Positions 35,672 through 44,151 of a stretch of DNA of 64,000 nt are shown piece by piece. A program made the position numbers and the translations under genes. Within the stretch, counting starts at the first letter, position 1. Every line of letters begins with the position of its first letter. Below the pieces are notes generated by a model that made no database searches, was not told the origin of the DNA, and saw only the letters and a list, made by a program, of their open reading frames with translations. The stretch spans positions 3,268,023-3,332,022 of the forward strand of contig NZ_CP024845.1 of NCBI RefSeq assembly GCF_002788215.1, written 5' to 3'. Source of the stretch: Halohasta litchfieldiae. Its GTDB lineage: Archaea > Halobacteriota > Halobacteria > Halobacteriales > Haloferacaceae.

Positions 35672-36342
35672 GCACAGACGATTCAGTTCCAACCCGAGAA
35701 GTCGCCCACCGCGTGTTCGCCGGCGAGTTCAACGACGCCAGCTACACGTTCAAGGAGTCCGACGACGACCGCGCGCCGGTCTATCTCCTGTTGCCGAGCG
35801 GTGCGAAGGCCAACCGCGTCTTCTTCGTCGGCACGCTGACCGAGACCGACGACGTCGGCAACGACAACGAGTACTGGCAGGGCCGGATCGTCGACCCGAC
35901 GGGGACGTTTTTCGTCTACGCGGGCCAATACCAGCCCGAGGCCGCCAGCATGCTCCGCGAACTGGAGTCACCGGCCTACGTCGCAGTGGTTGGCAAACCG
36001 CGGACCTACGAGACTGACGACGGCGATGTCGCGGTCTCGGTGCGTCCGGAATCGATTACGACCGTCGACGCCGCCACGCGGGACCGGTGGGTGAGCGAGA
36101 CCGCCGAGCGAACGCTCGACCGGATCGACGGCTTCGACGAGGAGACAAATGAGTACGCCAGAATGGCCAGCGAGCAGTACGGCGATGACCTTTCGACGCA
36201 CAAAGAGACGGTCATTTCGGCGCTCGAAAGTCTGGATGGCGACGGTGACAGCTCGGACGAATCGGCCGACGAAGTTCCGGATGAGTTCGTCGACGATAGC
36301 GGGCAGGCCGACCCTCCAGTCGACGGCAGTCCAGACGCGTAA
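35668..36342 (+). CDS. rpap3: Rpa-associated protein Rpap3
   Basis: This 224-residue COG3390-type protein is encoded next to Rpa in euryarchaea. An OB-fold region (ANRVFFVGTLTETDDVGNDN, YWQGRIVDPTGTFFVYAGQY) spans ~45-125. A helical part and a long acidic tail follow. It probably forms a complex with Rpa3. The tail after ~180 is low complexity (Asp/Ser/Glu) and may be disordered. Confidence 0.92.
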   Translation: MSTDDSVPTREVAHRVFAGEFNDASYTFKESDDDRAPVYLLLPSGAKANRVFFVGTLTETDDVGNDNEYWQGRIVDPTGTFFVYAGQYQPEAASMLRELESPAYVAVVGKPRTYETDDGDVAVSVRPESITTVDAATRDRWVSETAERTLDRIDGFDEETNEYARMASEQYGDDLSTHKETVISALESLDGDGDSSDESADEVPDEFVDDSGQADPPVDGSPDA

Positions 36343-36463
36343 CACGAGCACTGCAGTCGACGCGGATTTTTTCGGAGCAACCCGCTTGCTCCCGTCTCTG
36401 TGGGGCTGTCTGACAAACGATTAAGTAACCGGAGCGTGCAGAGACATCCAGAGAGGCCCCACA

Positions 36464-36868
36464 ATGGGAAATAAGAACAAGACGATCTCGTTTCGGGTCA
36501 ACGAGGACGCCTTCGAGACGTTGCGGGAGATTGCCGAACAGCGGGACATCTCGCTGTCGGCGGTGTTTCGCGACTACGTCGACATGCTGGTCGACCACAA
36601 CGGGCGCGTCGACGTCGTTCCCGAGGACGAACGCGGCGAGCGGCAGGACTCCGAGGAGTTCCCGCCGAGCGTCGAAGTGCCGAAAAGCTTTATTCGGGAA
36701 CACGAGCGGCTCGAACTCGAAGCCGACCATCTCCGCGAACAGTTGGAAGAACACAAACAGTATCTGAACCATCTACGTGAGCAGGTCGACGCCGACAGCG
36801 ACGAGGAGGTTATTTTCCTCGAAGATCTCGACAGCGACGCCGACGAGCCATCGTTCCAGATCGGGTAG
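36464..36868 (+). CDS. Ribbon-helix-helix protein with coiled coil
   Basis: The 134-residue protein's N-terminus KTISFRVNEDAFETLREIAE is a ribbon-helix-helix (CopG-like) start, with SLSAVFRDYVDML as second helix. An acidic middle is followed by a coiled coil (~85-112, EHERLELEADHLREQLEE) and an acidic tail. It is likely a dimeric DNA-binding regulator with an extra oligomerisation region. No toxin gene adjoins it. It converges with the cysteine-rich gene at 36885. Confidence 0.8.
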   Translation: MGNKNKTISFRVNEDAFETLREIAEQRDISLSAVFRDYVDMLVDHNGRVDVVPEDERGERQDSEEFPPSVEVPKSFIREHERLELEADHLREQLEEHKQYLNHLREQVDADSDEEVIFLEDLDSDADEPSFQIG

Positions 36869-36884
36869 TGGCTTTTATTCGGCG

Positions 36885-37343
36885 TTAGCCGTTGGTTAAT
36901 TCGCGTTTTGCGTCGTAGAGCTCTTGGCTTCGGTCGCTCCCGGCTTCGGTTTTAGCGAGTGCCTCGGCGGCTTCCAGTGTTCGGACTGACTGATCGAGGA
37001 AGGATAGTATGTCGCCCGAGTAGGCGTACAGCATGTAGTCGTCGCCCATCACGTTGACAATCTGGTCGGGACCGAACCCCTCCGCGCGGAGTTCCAAGAG
37101 ATAGGAAATGAACTTGCGTTCGGCACAGCCACAGTAGGGGTGGGCCTTGCAGTCACAGTCGAGGAAGTCCTCGGCGAAATCCAGCACGCGGTCCTGAGTC
37201 GTCGTATCGAGGTTGGCGAGGCTGTTGCCGGTAAACAGTAGGTCGAGGGTCGCTCCGGCGAAGGCGCTCTTCGGAAAGCTCGTCTCCAGTTGGGAGGCGA
37301 GCTGTCGGTGGTTTTTGACGTAGATCTTGTCCGTGATGGCCAC
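36885..37343 (-). CDS. Conserved haloarchaeal cysteine-cluster protein
   Basis: The 152-residue protein has a central DCDCKAHPYCGCAERKF cluster with four cysteines and a histidine close together, typical of a metal site. Helices follow (ISYLLELRAEGFGPDQIVNV, SFLDQSVRTLEAAEALAK). I believe it belongs to a haloarchaeal domain family of unknown function (possibly DUF5814). It is divergent from the tRNA-His gene. Confidence 0.75.
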   Translation of the reverse strand: MAITDKIYVKNHRQLASQLETSFPKSAFAGATLDLLFTGNSLANLDTTTQDRVLDFAEDFLDCDCKAHPYCGCAERKFISYLLELRAEGFGPDQIVNVMGDDYMLYAYSGDILSFLDQSVRTLEAAEALAKTEAGSDRSQELYDAKRELTNG

Positions 37344-37485
37344 AGCTACGTGGTCGTAGCAGTGCTGGCCTGAAAAACGTCGCGTTCGGGCGTGTGGGTG
37401 GTCGACGTGGGGTATGACAGGGCTCCTCGCGGCGAACCCCGAGTCGTAACGTATTTCTTTACGAGTAAAGAAGCCACAAGTGCGT

Positions 37486-37560
37486 GTCCGGGTTGGGGTA
37501 GTGGACTATCCTTCAGCCTTGTGGAGGCTGAGACGCGGGTTCAATTCTCGCACCTGGACC
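37486..37560 (+). tRNA. tRNA-His (anticodon GTG)
   Basis: The 75-nt gene folds as a full cloverleaf. The anticodon stem CAGCC/GGCTG carries loop TTGTGGA with anticodon GTG. The T arm is GCGGG/CTCGC with loop TTCAATT, and A14 and the GG of the D loop are in place. The acceptor TCCGGGT/ACCTGGA has one G-T pair. G at -1 is encoded and pairs with C73, the identity element of histidine tRNA. No CCA is encoded. Confidence 0.95.
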
Positions 37561-37978
37561 TTTCTGCGACGAACACTCACGTGAGGCGCTGAAATCTCGT
37601 CTGGTGACCGTCATCCTGTGAATGTCTCTTCTGTAAAAAACATAGCTACAGGCACTAACCTAATGACTTAGGGGAGTTGTTTTACTGTTTCCGTTGCCTC
37701 CCTCAGAGTGCAGACACCGGTACAGCATCACCGACCCATCCCCCGCCGGTGGTGTTGGCTGTTGGTCACTCTGCCCTCGTCCCGCCCCTCGGCTGTCCTG
37801 TCGGCCCTCCCCCACGCCGCTGTCCGTCGACTCGGCCCCCCACCGATCCCCCGTCGACGGCACACACGCTCTGTGAAATCCACAGAGAGGCTGTCCCCCG
37901 CAGCCCACTTTCTCACGCCAACAATGCAGCCAAGACTGTTCCGGATCGGCCACTACTGAATTCCAAGAGTCAGTGCTG
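37561..37978. other. Intergenic region, 418 bp
   Basis: This lies between tRNA-His and the 3' end of the frameshifted regulator. It is C-rich on the plus strand from about 37,720 to 37,900. Open frames on both strands have no recognisable protein features. I see no RNA gene or repeat. Confidence 0.6.
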
Positions 37979-40230
37979 TCAGGTCGACGCCGGAACCGAA
38001 AACACCGAGTCGAACAGTTTTCGCTGGGCGATCCGGAGATGCTGGTGGAACGTCGGGGCCGACACACCGAGTGTTGCGGCGATCTCCGCGCCGGAGGCGT
38101 CGCGTGGCCAGTTGAAAAAGCCCGAATAGACGGCTGTCTCAAGCACAGCCCGCTGTCGGTCGGTCAGCTCATGGGTCATCACCCGATGGACGCGAGTGAG
38201 TGTGTCGTCGCTCCGCGTGATCTGTCGACGCCGCAGGAGTTGGGCTGTCGGGTAGGCCTCACGAACGGCATCGATGACTCGGCGAGCGGTGACGGTTGTG
38301 GGGAGGTGAATCGTCATCCGAAACTCGCCGCCTTCGATTGTCGACTGTTGTACGTAGCCACCGTGGGATGCCACGGCGGAGACGACTGGCGGCGCTGACA
38401 GCCGCAGTTCGAAGCGGGCCGGATCGACCGCATCGTCGATGATTCGCACTGACTCGAAGTGGGGGAGTCGCTCGACGAGTGCCTCAAGCGTGGGGAGTGC
38501 GACTGTGTCGACCGTGCCGTACTGGAGGAACCCTTCGTTGCCGGTCGGCACCGCATAGTCGAAGCTAATTTGCCCGTCAGTAGTCGGGTCGACACCGACC
38601 GAGGACAGCATCGCCGGCACACTGAATGCCAGTTCGGTCACCTCGTCGCTCATGAGTGCCTGCTTGCGCTCGGTGGCCGCAATCGCGTGGCCGACTACTT
38701 CCCCGAGCTGTGCGATGACGTCCCGTTCCTTCCGTTCGAACGCTTGGCGACGATCTGCATACACATTCAACACACCATAGATCGTCCCGTCGTGCGCAAT
38801 CGGGATCGCGGCCGAAGAGCGCCAGCCGTAGGATTCGACCCGCCCTCGCCACGGTTCGTAGCGCGCGTCCGTATCGAGATCCTGAGTCGTCTGGATCCGG
38901 CCGGTTCGGAACGCTTTGCCAGTCGGCCCATGGCTCCGCTCGTCTTTCGGGTCGACCGAGATCGTGATTTCGTCGAGATAGCCCTCGACGCCAGCTTCAG
39001 CCCGCAGCGAGACCATGTTCGTGTGCGTATCTACCTCACCGATCCACGCGAACTGGTAGGAGTCGGCGGCCGCGAGGTGCTCACAGACTGTCTGCTCGAT
39101 CTCTTCCCGGGTCGACTGGCTGATGACGGCATTTGTGATCTCACTGACGACCTCGTTGAGGCTGTTGAGGGCCGCGAGCTGCTCGCGGTGGCGTTCGAGT
39201 TCACGCAGGTGGGCCTTGCGTTCGGTGATATCTCGGGTAACGCCAACACGACCGGTCCCTGATTCGGTATCCAACAGGACGAACTGATTGTGGACGTTTC
39301 GAGTCTGCCCATCCGGGGCCACGATATCCGTTTCAAATTCAACCACGTCGCGCTCACCGTCGAGCAATTCGTGCCACACATCTTGATCAGTGTCGACGAA
39401 GGCGTCGCCGAAAAACGTCGAGCCGTGAGCACCGAGCAACTCAGCCCGTGTATGGGCGGACATCGAGACGAACGCATCGTTGACAAAGACGAACAATCCC
39501 TCGCCATCGGTTGCATAAACCCCGTCGTTGACCGTCTCGATCATCCGCTCGAACTGCTCTAACTGATGTTCGCGTTTGATCCGTTCAGTAACGTCTTGGC
39601 AGTACACCGAGATACCGTCCTCGGAGGGATGAACGTGATTTTGGTACCACGTCTCAAACGGCTTATAGAAAGTCGTAAACGAGATCGACCGCTGGGTTGT
39701 TTCGGCCTCTGTGAACGCCGCTTCGGCCTCCGGTGAGAGTTCGAACGCCTCCCAGATGTGCTCACCGATGAGTTCACCGGCAGGAGTTCCCAGAATCTCA
39801 CCTGCGCGTTGGTTGACATACGTGAACTGACGGCTGCTGTCGAGCGCATAGAACCCGTCGTCGACACGCTCGAAGATCCCTTCGAGTTCGTTTTTTAGCT
39901 CGTCGCGCTGGCGTTCGAGCTGTCGGGCCTGCTGTTTGGCCTCGACGAGTGATTCGAACTCCGTGTACTGGCTCTGGGACCATCTTTTTGATTAGTGCTG
40001 TCTGCCTCCGAGGTTGAGGCCGACGGTGGCTGCCACCACACCCGCGCGCTGGCTCCCACCTTCTTGGTTTCGAGCCAGTCGGCGGCGACGAGTCGCTGGA
40101 GTCGTTCGTAGGTGCTCCGTCGACCGAGATCGAGCTGTTGGGCCACCTCCGGTGTCGTCAGCGGTTCACCCCGAACAGTGAACACGGCGAGCGTTTCCCG
40201 AAGCGACTCCGTGATCGGTACACTGGACAT
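37979..40230 (-). pseudogene. Frameshifted HTH-PAS-PAS-GAF-Bat-type regulator
   Basis: Two frames together encode one ~750-residue regulator. The first, from ATG 40230, gives an N-terminal winged helix (TPEVAQQLDLGRRSTYERLQ, then VWWQPP). The second is open from 39991 and gives PAS 1 (FERVDDGFYALDSSRQFTYV), PAS 2 (IETVNDGVYATDGEGLFVFV), GAF (YGWRSSAAIPIAHDGTIYG), a Bat domain and HTH-10 (LTDRQRAVLETAVYSGFF). They join if one A is added to the run of five (T run 39985-39989 on the plus strand). So one base is missing: a real lesion, a sequencing error or, less likely, programmed frameshifting. The second part could start at GTG 39607. The gene lies beside the inversion end at IS copy 2. Confidence 0.85.
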
Positions 40231-40558
40231 CGGCTGATATAGGTGGGGTGCGGTGTATCAACTCTCCGTCGGTGGAGGGTGAGCCGGCCGTATTCGGCTC
40301 TTATCGGTCGATTATATGCATCTACCTGTTCGTACAGACTAGCTGTCGACGTGTATCTGGATACGATCTCTTGACTGCGTTGGAGGCTTCGGCTCGCAGT
40401 TGACAGCCATCGGTGTTCGATCCACCATCCGTGGCGGCCGCACCACTACCATACGAGAGTAGATATTGTGTCAACAGTTGGCAAACACAGCACCGGTACA
40501 GTCGCTGTTTCACTCACCACAACACTCACCACAGTTGATTAATAGTTCTCTATACGTC
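40231..40558. other. Intergenic region, 328 bp, with a displaced promoter
   Basis: No gene is supported. The right end (about 40,500-40,558) is the sequence that, before the IS insertion and inversion, lay upstream of the ArsR-type gene at 4692. The last 8 bp, TATACGTC, are the reverse complement of GACGTATA at 4697-4704. Confidence 0.7.
40537..40545 (+). promoter_or_regulatory. Displaced TATA box, ancestral to the ArsR-type gene at 4692
   Basis: GATTAATAG would stand about 25 bp before the ATG of the ArsR-type gene if the IS were removed and the segment turned back. It now points into IS copy 2, upstream of its transposase gene. Confidence 0.55.
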
Positions 40559-41627
40559 GAGGGTGTCATAGAAAGCGTCACACACGAAGACGCAGGATGT
40601 TGGAACTGTGTCTACGAGCGCCAGCATCCTGCAAGAGGAGACTTCTATCGACGAGTTCTTCAATGTAATGGCGACCGAGACGCTCGCGTTGTTCGAGCAT
40701 CTTGAGTTCGACTTTCTCGAAGAATTCGATGTGTTCGCCCCCGCTCGCCGGGGGCGAACACGAGATCATCACCCACCAGCACTCTTCCGAGCGTTCCTGC
40801 ACTGCTACTACAAGAACGTCTACGGCATCCGTCCAGTCACGCGAGAACTCCAGAACACGGTCGTCTGGCTCAGCTGTGGCTTCGATCGACCGCCGTCGAG
40901 AGACGCGGTCGATCGCTTCCTCACCGACCTCGAACACGTCGTCGACGAGGTCTTCGACCGCCTCGTCGAGCAGGCCGCCTGCCGCGGCCTGCTCGACTTG
41001 ACCTACTCCATCGATTCCACCGACGTGAGGACGATGCCCGCCGACCAAGACGCGTCGAAAGGCTACGATCCAACCGCCGAAGAGTACTACCACGGCTACG
41101 GCTGTACGATCGTCTCGACCGGGCAAAAGATCCCGATTGCCGCGGAGTTCACCGAGAGCAAGCAAGCGCCAGAGGAGACGGCGATGCGCGTCACGTGTGA
41201 CGCGCTCGCCGTCGAGAAACCGATCTGGATGCTTGGAGACAGCGCCTACGACACGCTCGGCTGGCACGACCACCTGCTGGCCGCAGGGGTCGTGCCAGTC
41301 GCTCCGTACAACGCACGAAACACCGACGATCCGAAAGACATCGAGTACAGGGTCGAAGCCCGCATCGACGAACACAGCGAGGACGTTCAGCTGAAGCAAT
41401 CGACGCTAGACGAGACGTACAACCGCCGGAGTGGAGTCGAACGAACCAACGACGCCGTCAAGGACTGCGGCCTCGGGCACGTTCGCGCCCGAGGCCGCGT
41501 CCACGCACGAGCACAAGTGTTCCTCGCGCTGTGCCTTCGTCTCGTTATTGCGATCACCAACGACGAACGCGGAGACAATCCAGGAAGCACCGTCATCACG
41601 CTATGAGAACTATTCTATGACACCCTC
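40559..41627 (+). mobile_element. Insertion sequence copy 2 (1,069 bp)
   Basis: Same element as copies 1 and 3, in the opposite orientation, with terminal repeats GAGGGTGTCATAGAA at both ends. Flanks TATACGTC (left) and ACTGAT (right) do not match each other. They are the reverse complements of the left and right flanks of copy 1. The two copies are thus the end points of a 34.8-kb inversion. Confidence 0.97.
40608..41606 (+). CDS. IS transposase, DDE type (copy 2)
   Basis: The product is a 332-residue transposase, identical in protein to copy 1 and intact. Three perfect inverted repeats lie within the coding sequence: 13-bp arms around 40731-40761, 14-bp arms at 40965-40997 and 12-bp arms at 41467-41498. 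They would fold into strong hairpins in the mRNA. Unlike copies 1 and 3, this copy runs toward the ABC operon promoter, on the same strand as the operon. Confidence 0.95.
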   Translation: MSTSASILQEETSIDEFFNVMATETLALFEHLEFDFLEEFDVFAPARRGRTRDHHPPALFRAFLHCYYKNVYGIRPVTRELQNTVVWLSCGFDRPPSRDAVDRFLTDLEHVVDEVFDRLVEQAACRGLLDLTYSIDSTDVRTMPADQDASKGYDPTAEEYYHGYGCTIVSTGQKIPIAAEFTESKQAPEETAMRVTCDALAVEKPIWMLGDSAYDTLGWHDHLLAAGVVPVAPYNARNTDDPKDIEYRVEARIDEHSEDVQLKQSTLDETYNRRSGVERTNDAVKDCGLGHVRARGRVHARAQVFLALCLRLVIAITNDERGDNPGSTVITL

Positions 41628-41642
41628 ACTGATGGCAAAAAT

Positions 41643-41650
41643 ATTTATGA
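41643..41650 (+). promoter_or_regulatory. TATA box of the sugar ABC transporter operon
   Basis: ATTTATGA lies 26-33 bp before the ATG at 41676, within the A+T-rich 48 bp between IS copy 2 and the operon. The IS left this promoter intact. Confidence 0.6.
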
Positions 41651-41675
41651 TTAATCATGAGGAACATCTGTTCAT

Positions 41676-43106
41676 ATGGCACAGGAAAGAAAAAAGAATC
41701 AAAAATCAGCTACAGGGCCAGTATCCAGACGCCGGTTCGTTCAGGTAGCGGGAGTCACCGGAATGGCCTCAATAGCGGGCTGTTACAGCGCCAGTGGCTC
41801 CGAGGGAGTCGAGATTCTGGGCAACCAGAACCTCGCCCAAAGCATGGATATCCAGGCGTTTTACGACGCTGGTGTCTCGGAGGATATCGGGATCGAGATC
41901 ACCGCTGGGCCGGAGGATACCGACGCGCGGGCCGAGGAGTTCGTGACGTTGCTCGATGCCCAACAGGAGAGCCCGGACATCATGGTGATGGACAACGGGT
42001 GGACGATCCCGTTTATTGTCCGAGAGAGTGTCGTCAATCTCGAAGCAGAGATGGACAACGGGTTCATCGAGGAGGTCAAATCCGAGAGCTTCGACATGCT
42101 CGTCGAGACGGGGAGCCATCCCGACACCGGCGAGCTGTGGGCGATCCCCTTCTTCCCGGACTTTCCGACGATGCAGTACCGGAAGGATCTGTTTCGGGAC
42201 GCTGGCTACGCCGACAGCGAGTTCGACACGTGGTCGACCGACCCACCCTCGTGGGCCGAGTGGAGCGCCAGTGTCGCGGAGGTCCACAACAACGCCGATG
42301 TCGACTACGGCTACGTCTGGCAGGCCGACAGCTATCCCGGCCTCTCGTGTTGTACGTTCAACGAACTCATGTCGAGCTACGGCGGCGCGTACTTCGGCGG
42401 GCTTGAGACCCTCTTCGGCCCCGTCGGTGAGCGTCCGATCACCGTCGAGGAGCCACCGGTCATCGAGGCGCTCAACGTCGCCCGAGATATGGTCACCGGC
42501 AGCAGTGCAGCCAGCCAAGAGATCGCCCAGTGCTCACCCAACGTCGTCTTCGGCTGGACCGAACAGGAGACCGACGGCGCATTTGTCGGCGACACCAACG
42601 CGGTGGCGATGCGCAACTGGACCTACACGATTCCGATGGCCGACGAGCAGTTCACCGGCGGCCAAGAGTTGGGTGTGATGCCGATGCCCTACGGTGTCCC
42701 GGAAAGCGAGGCCGCCAACGAGGGGCTCGGTGGCACGACCGCGGCACTGGGTGGGTGGCTGGTAGCAGCTAATCCCAACACCACCGATCTAGAGTCGACG
42801 CTGGAGGTCCTCCAGGCGTTCCACTCGGAGGAAGTCCAAGCCGCACAGCTGAATGGTCCCGGCTTCATCCCCCACCAGCCCGATCTCGTCGAGAGTCTCG
42901 CTGGCGACCATCCGGCGTTCGGCGACTACTCCGAATCGTTGCGGATCGCCGGCGACAACACCGTCGCGCGACCGGTGACGCCGGTGTGGTCACAGCAGTC
43001 CCAGCAGGCCTACCAAGAGATCAACGACGCCCTCCAAGGCAGAAAACAGCCGACGGAAGCGATGGGTGACTTAGAAAGTGCGCTCGTCGACTTGGAGAAC
43101 ATCTAG
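41676..43106 (+). CDS. Sugar ABC transporter, substrate-binding lipoprotein
   Basis: The 476-residue protein has a twin-arginine signal SRRRF at 17-21 and a lipobox cysteine at 36 (MASIAGC), so it is exported folded and lipid-anchored, as usual in haloarchaea. The mature part is a type 1 (MalE-like) binding protein: DIMVMDNGWTIPFI, GELWAIPFFPDFPTMQYRKD and a C-terminal TPVWSQQSQQAYQEINDAL. Several cysteines (CC near 227, C near 290) are unusual. It is the first gene of a four-gene operon with two permeases and an ATPase. The exact sugar is unknown. Confidence 0.92.
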   Translation: MAQERKKNQKSATGPVSRRRFVQVAGVTGMASIAGCYSASGSEGVEILGNQNLAQSMDIQAFYDAGVSEDIGIEITAGPEDTDARAEEFVTLLDAQQESPDIMVMDNGWTIPFIVRESVVNLEAEMDNGFIEEVKSESFDMLVETGSHPDTGELWAIPFFPDFPTMQYRKDLFRDAGYADSEFDTWSTDPPSWAEWSASVAEVHNNADVDYGYVWQADSYPGLSCCTFNELMSSYGGAYFGGLETLFGPVGERPITVEEPPVIEALNVARDMVTGSSAASQEIAQCSPNVVFGWTEQETDGAFVGDTNAVAMRNWTYTIPMADEQFTGGQELGVMPMPYGVPESEAANEGLGGTTAALGGWLVAANPNTTDLESTLEVLQAFHSEEVQAAQLNGPGFIPHQPDLVESLAGDHPAFGDYSESLRIAGDNTVARPVTPVWSQQSQQAYQEINDALQGRKQPTEAMGDLESALVDLENI

Positions 43107-43152
43107 ACACAATCCACAACTATGCACCCAAGACAAGCACACGGAGGCGAAC

Positions 43153-44151
43153 ATGGCAACTGAACAGCGACGCCAACAGGGCCACGGCTGGAATCCAGTC
43201 ACACGCGTTCTCAACTGGATGGAGAACTTAAGCGAGGAGGCCTACGCCTATCTCCTCTTGGCACCGGCGTTTCTGGTGTTGACGATAATCGCACTCTGGC
43301 CGCTGTGGCGAACGTTCAGAGTCTCACTGTTCGCCGACAACCTCTTCGGCGCAGCCAAAACCGGCGAGTTCGTCGGCCTCGCGAACTACGTCGACGTCCT
43401 CACCAACCAGAACCCACTGCTGTCACGACCCCTGATCGACTTCACCGGCGGCACGCCGTTTTTCCGCCAGGCACTGTTGGTTACCCTCGCATTTGCGGTC
43501 ATCAGCGTCGTCTTCGAGACGCTGATCGGCTTCGGACAGGCCTACATCATGTCCAAAGAGTACCGCGGTCGACGCTGGGTTCGGGTCTCGATTATCCTCC
43601 CGTGGGCGATCCCCATCGTGATTCAGGGGATGTTGTTCTTCCTGCTGTTCAACCCCTCAGTTGGGTTCCTCTCGGATCCACTCCAAGCGATTGGACTGTT
43701 CGGCGCGAACCCACTGACCAGCAGCACGAACGCGTTCGTGATCGTCACCGTCGCCGACATCTGGAAGACATCGGCGTTCATGGCGCTGCTGATTCTTGCG
43801 GGAATGCAAAGTATCGACAAAAGCCTCTACGATGTCGCCGAGGTCGCCGGTGCGTCGCCGTGGCAGCGGTTCCGTCACATCACACTCCCCCTGATCTTCC
43901 CGGCGCTGATGGTCGCGATGCTGTTCCGGACCATCGACGCCATGCGAATCTACGGGATCATCGAAGCCTCGGGAGCTGGCTGTGGCACCGTTCCGTCGCT
44001 GTCATGCCTCGTCGTCGACACGATGTTCGGCACGACCCAAGCCTACGCCTCGGCGGCGACGATTGCGTTCATCACGGCGTCGATTATCGCCCTGGTGATC
44101 GGCGGCTACCTCGTCGTGCTCAAGCTTAGTCCGGAAGGGAGCTACCAATGA
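43153..44151 (+). CDS. Sugar ABC transporter permease, MalF-like
   Basis: The 332-residue protein has six membrane helices (first ~33-53). The ATPase-contacting EAA loop reads DVAEVAGASPWQRFRHITLP near 255. It pairs with the next permease to form the channel. Start ATG 43153; the frame is open further upstream but has no better start. The next start overlaps its stop by 4 bp. Confidence 0.92.
   Translation: MATEQRRQQGHGWNPVTRVLNWMENLSEEAYAYLLLAPAFLVLTIIALWPLWRTFRVSLFADNLFGAAKTGEFVGLANYVDVLTNQNPLLSRPLIDFTGGTPFFRQALLVTLAFAVISVVFETLIGFGQAYIMSKEYRGRRWVRVSIILPWAIPIVIQGMLFFLLFNPSVGFLSDPLQAIGLFGANPLTSSTNAFVIVTVADIWKTSAFMALLILAGMQSIDKSLYDVAEVAGASPWQRFRHITLPLIFPALMVAMLFRTIDAMRIYGIIEASGAGCGTVPSLSCLVVDTMFGTTQAYASAATIAFITASIIALVIGGYLVVLKLSPEGSYQ

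Noticed and set aside
37660..38142. Frames on both strands between tRNA-His and the frameshifted regulator
   Set aside because: The composition (Pro, Arg, Ser, Thr runs) is that of a non-coding G+C-rich stretch, and one frame overlaps the true gene antisense.
39980..39995. Programmed -1 frameshifting at the A run of the multi-sensor regulator
   Set aside because: The run is in the wrong phase for a classic two-tRNA slip (CAA AAA GAT in the first frame), and regulators of this kind are not known to use it. A lesion or sequencing error is simpler.
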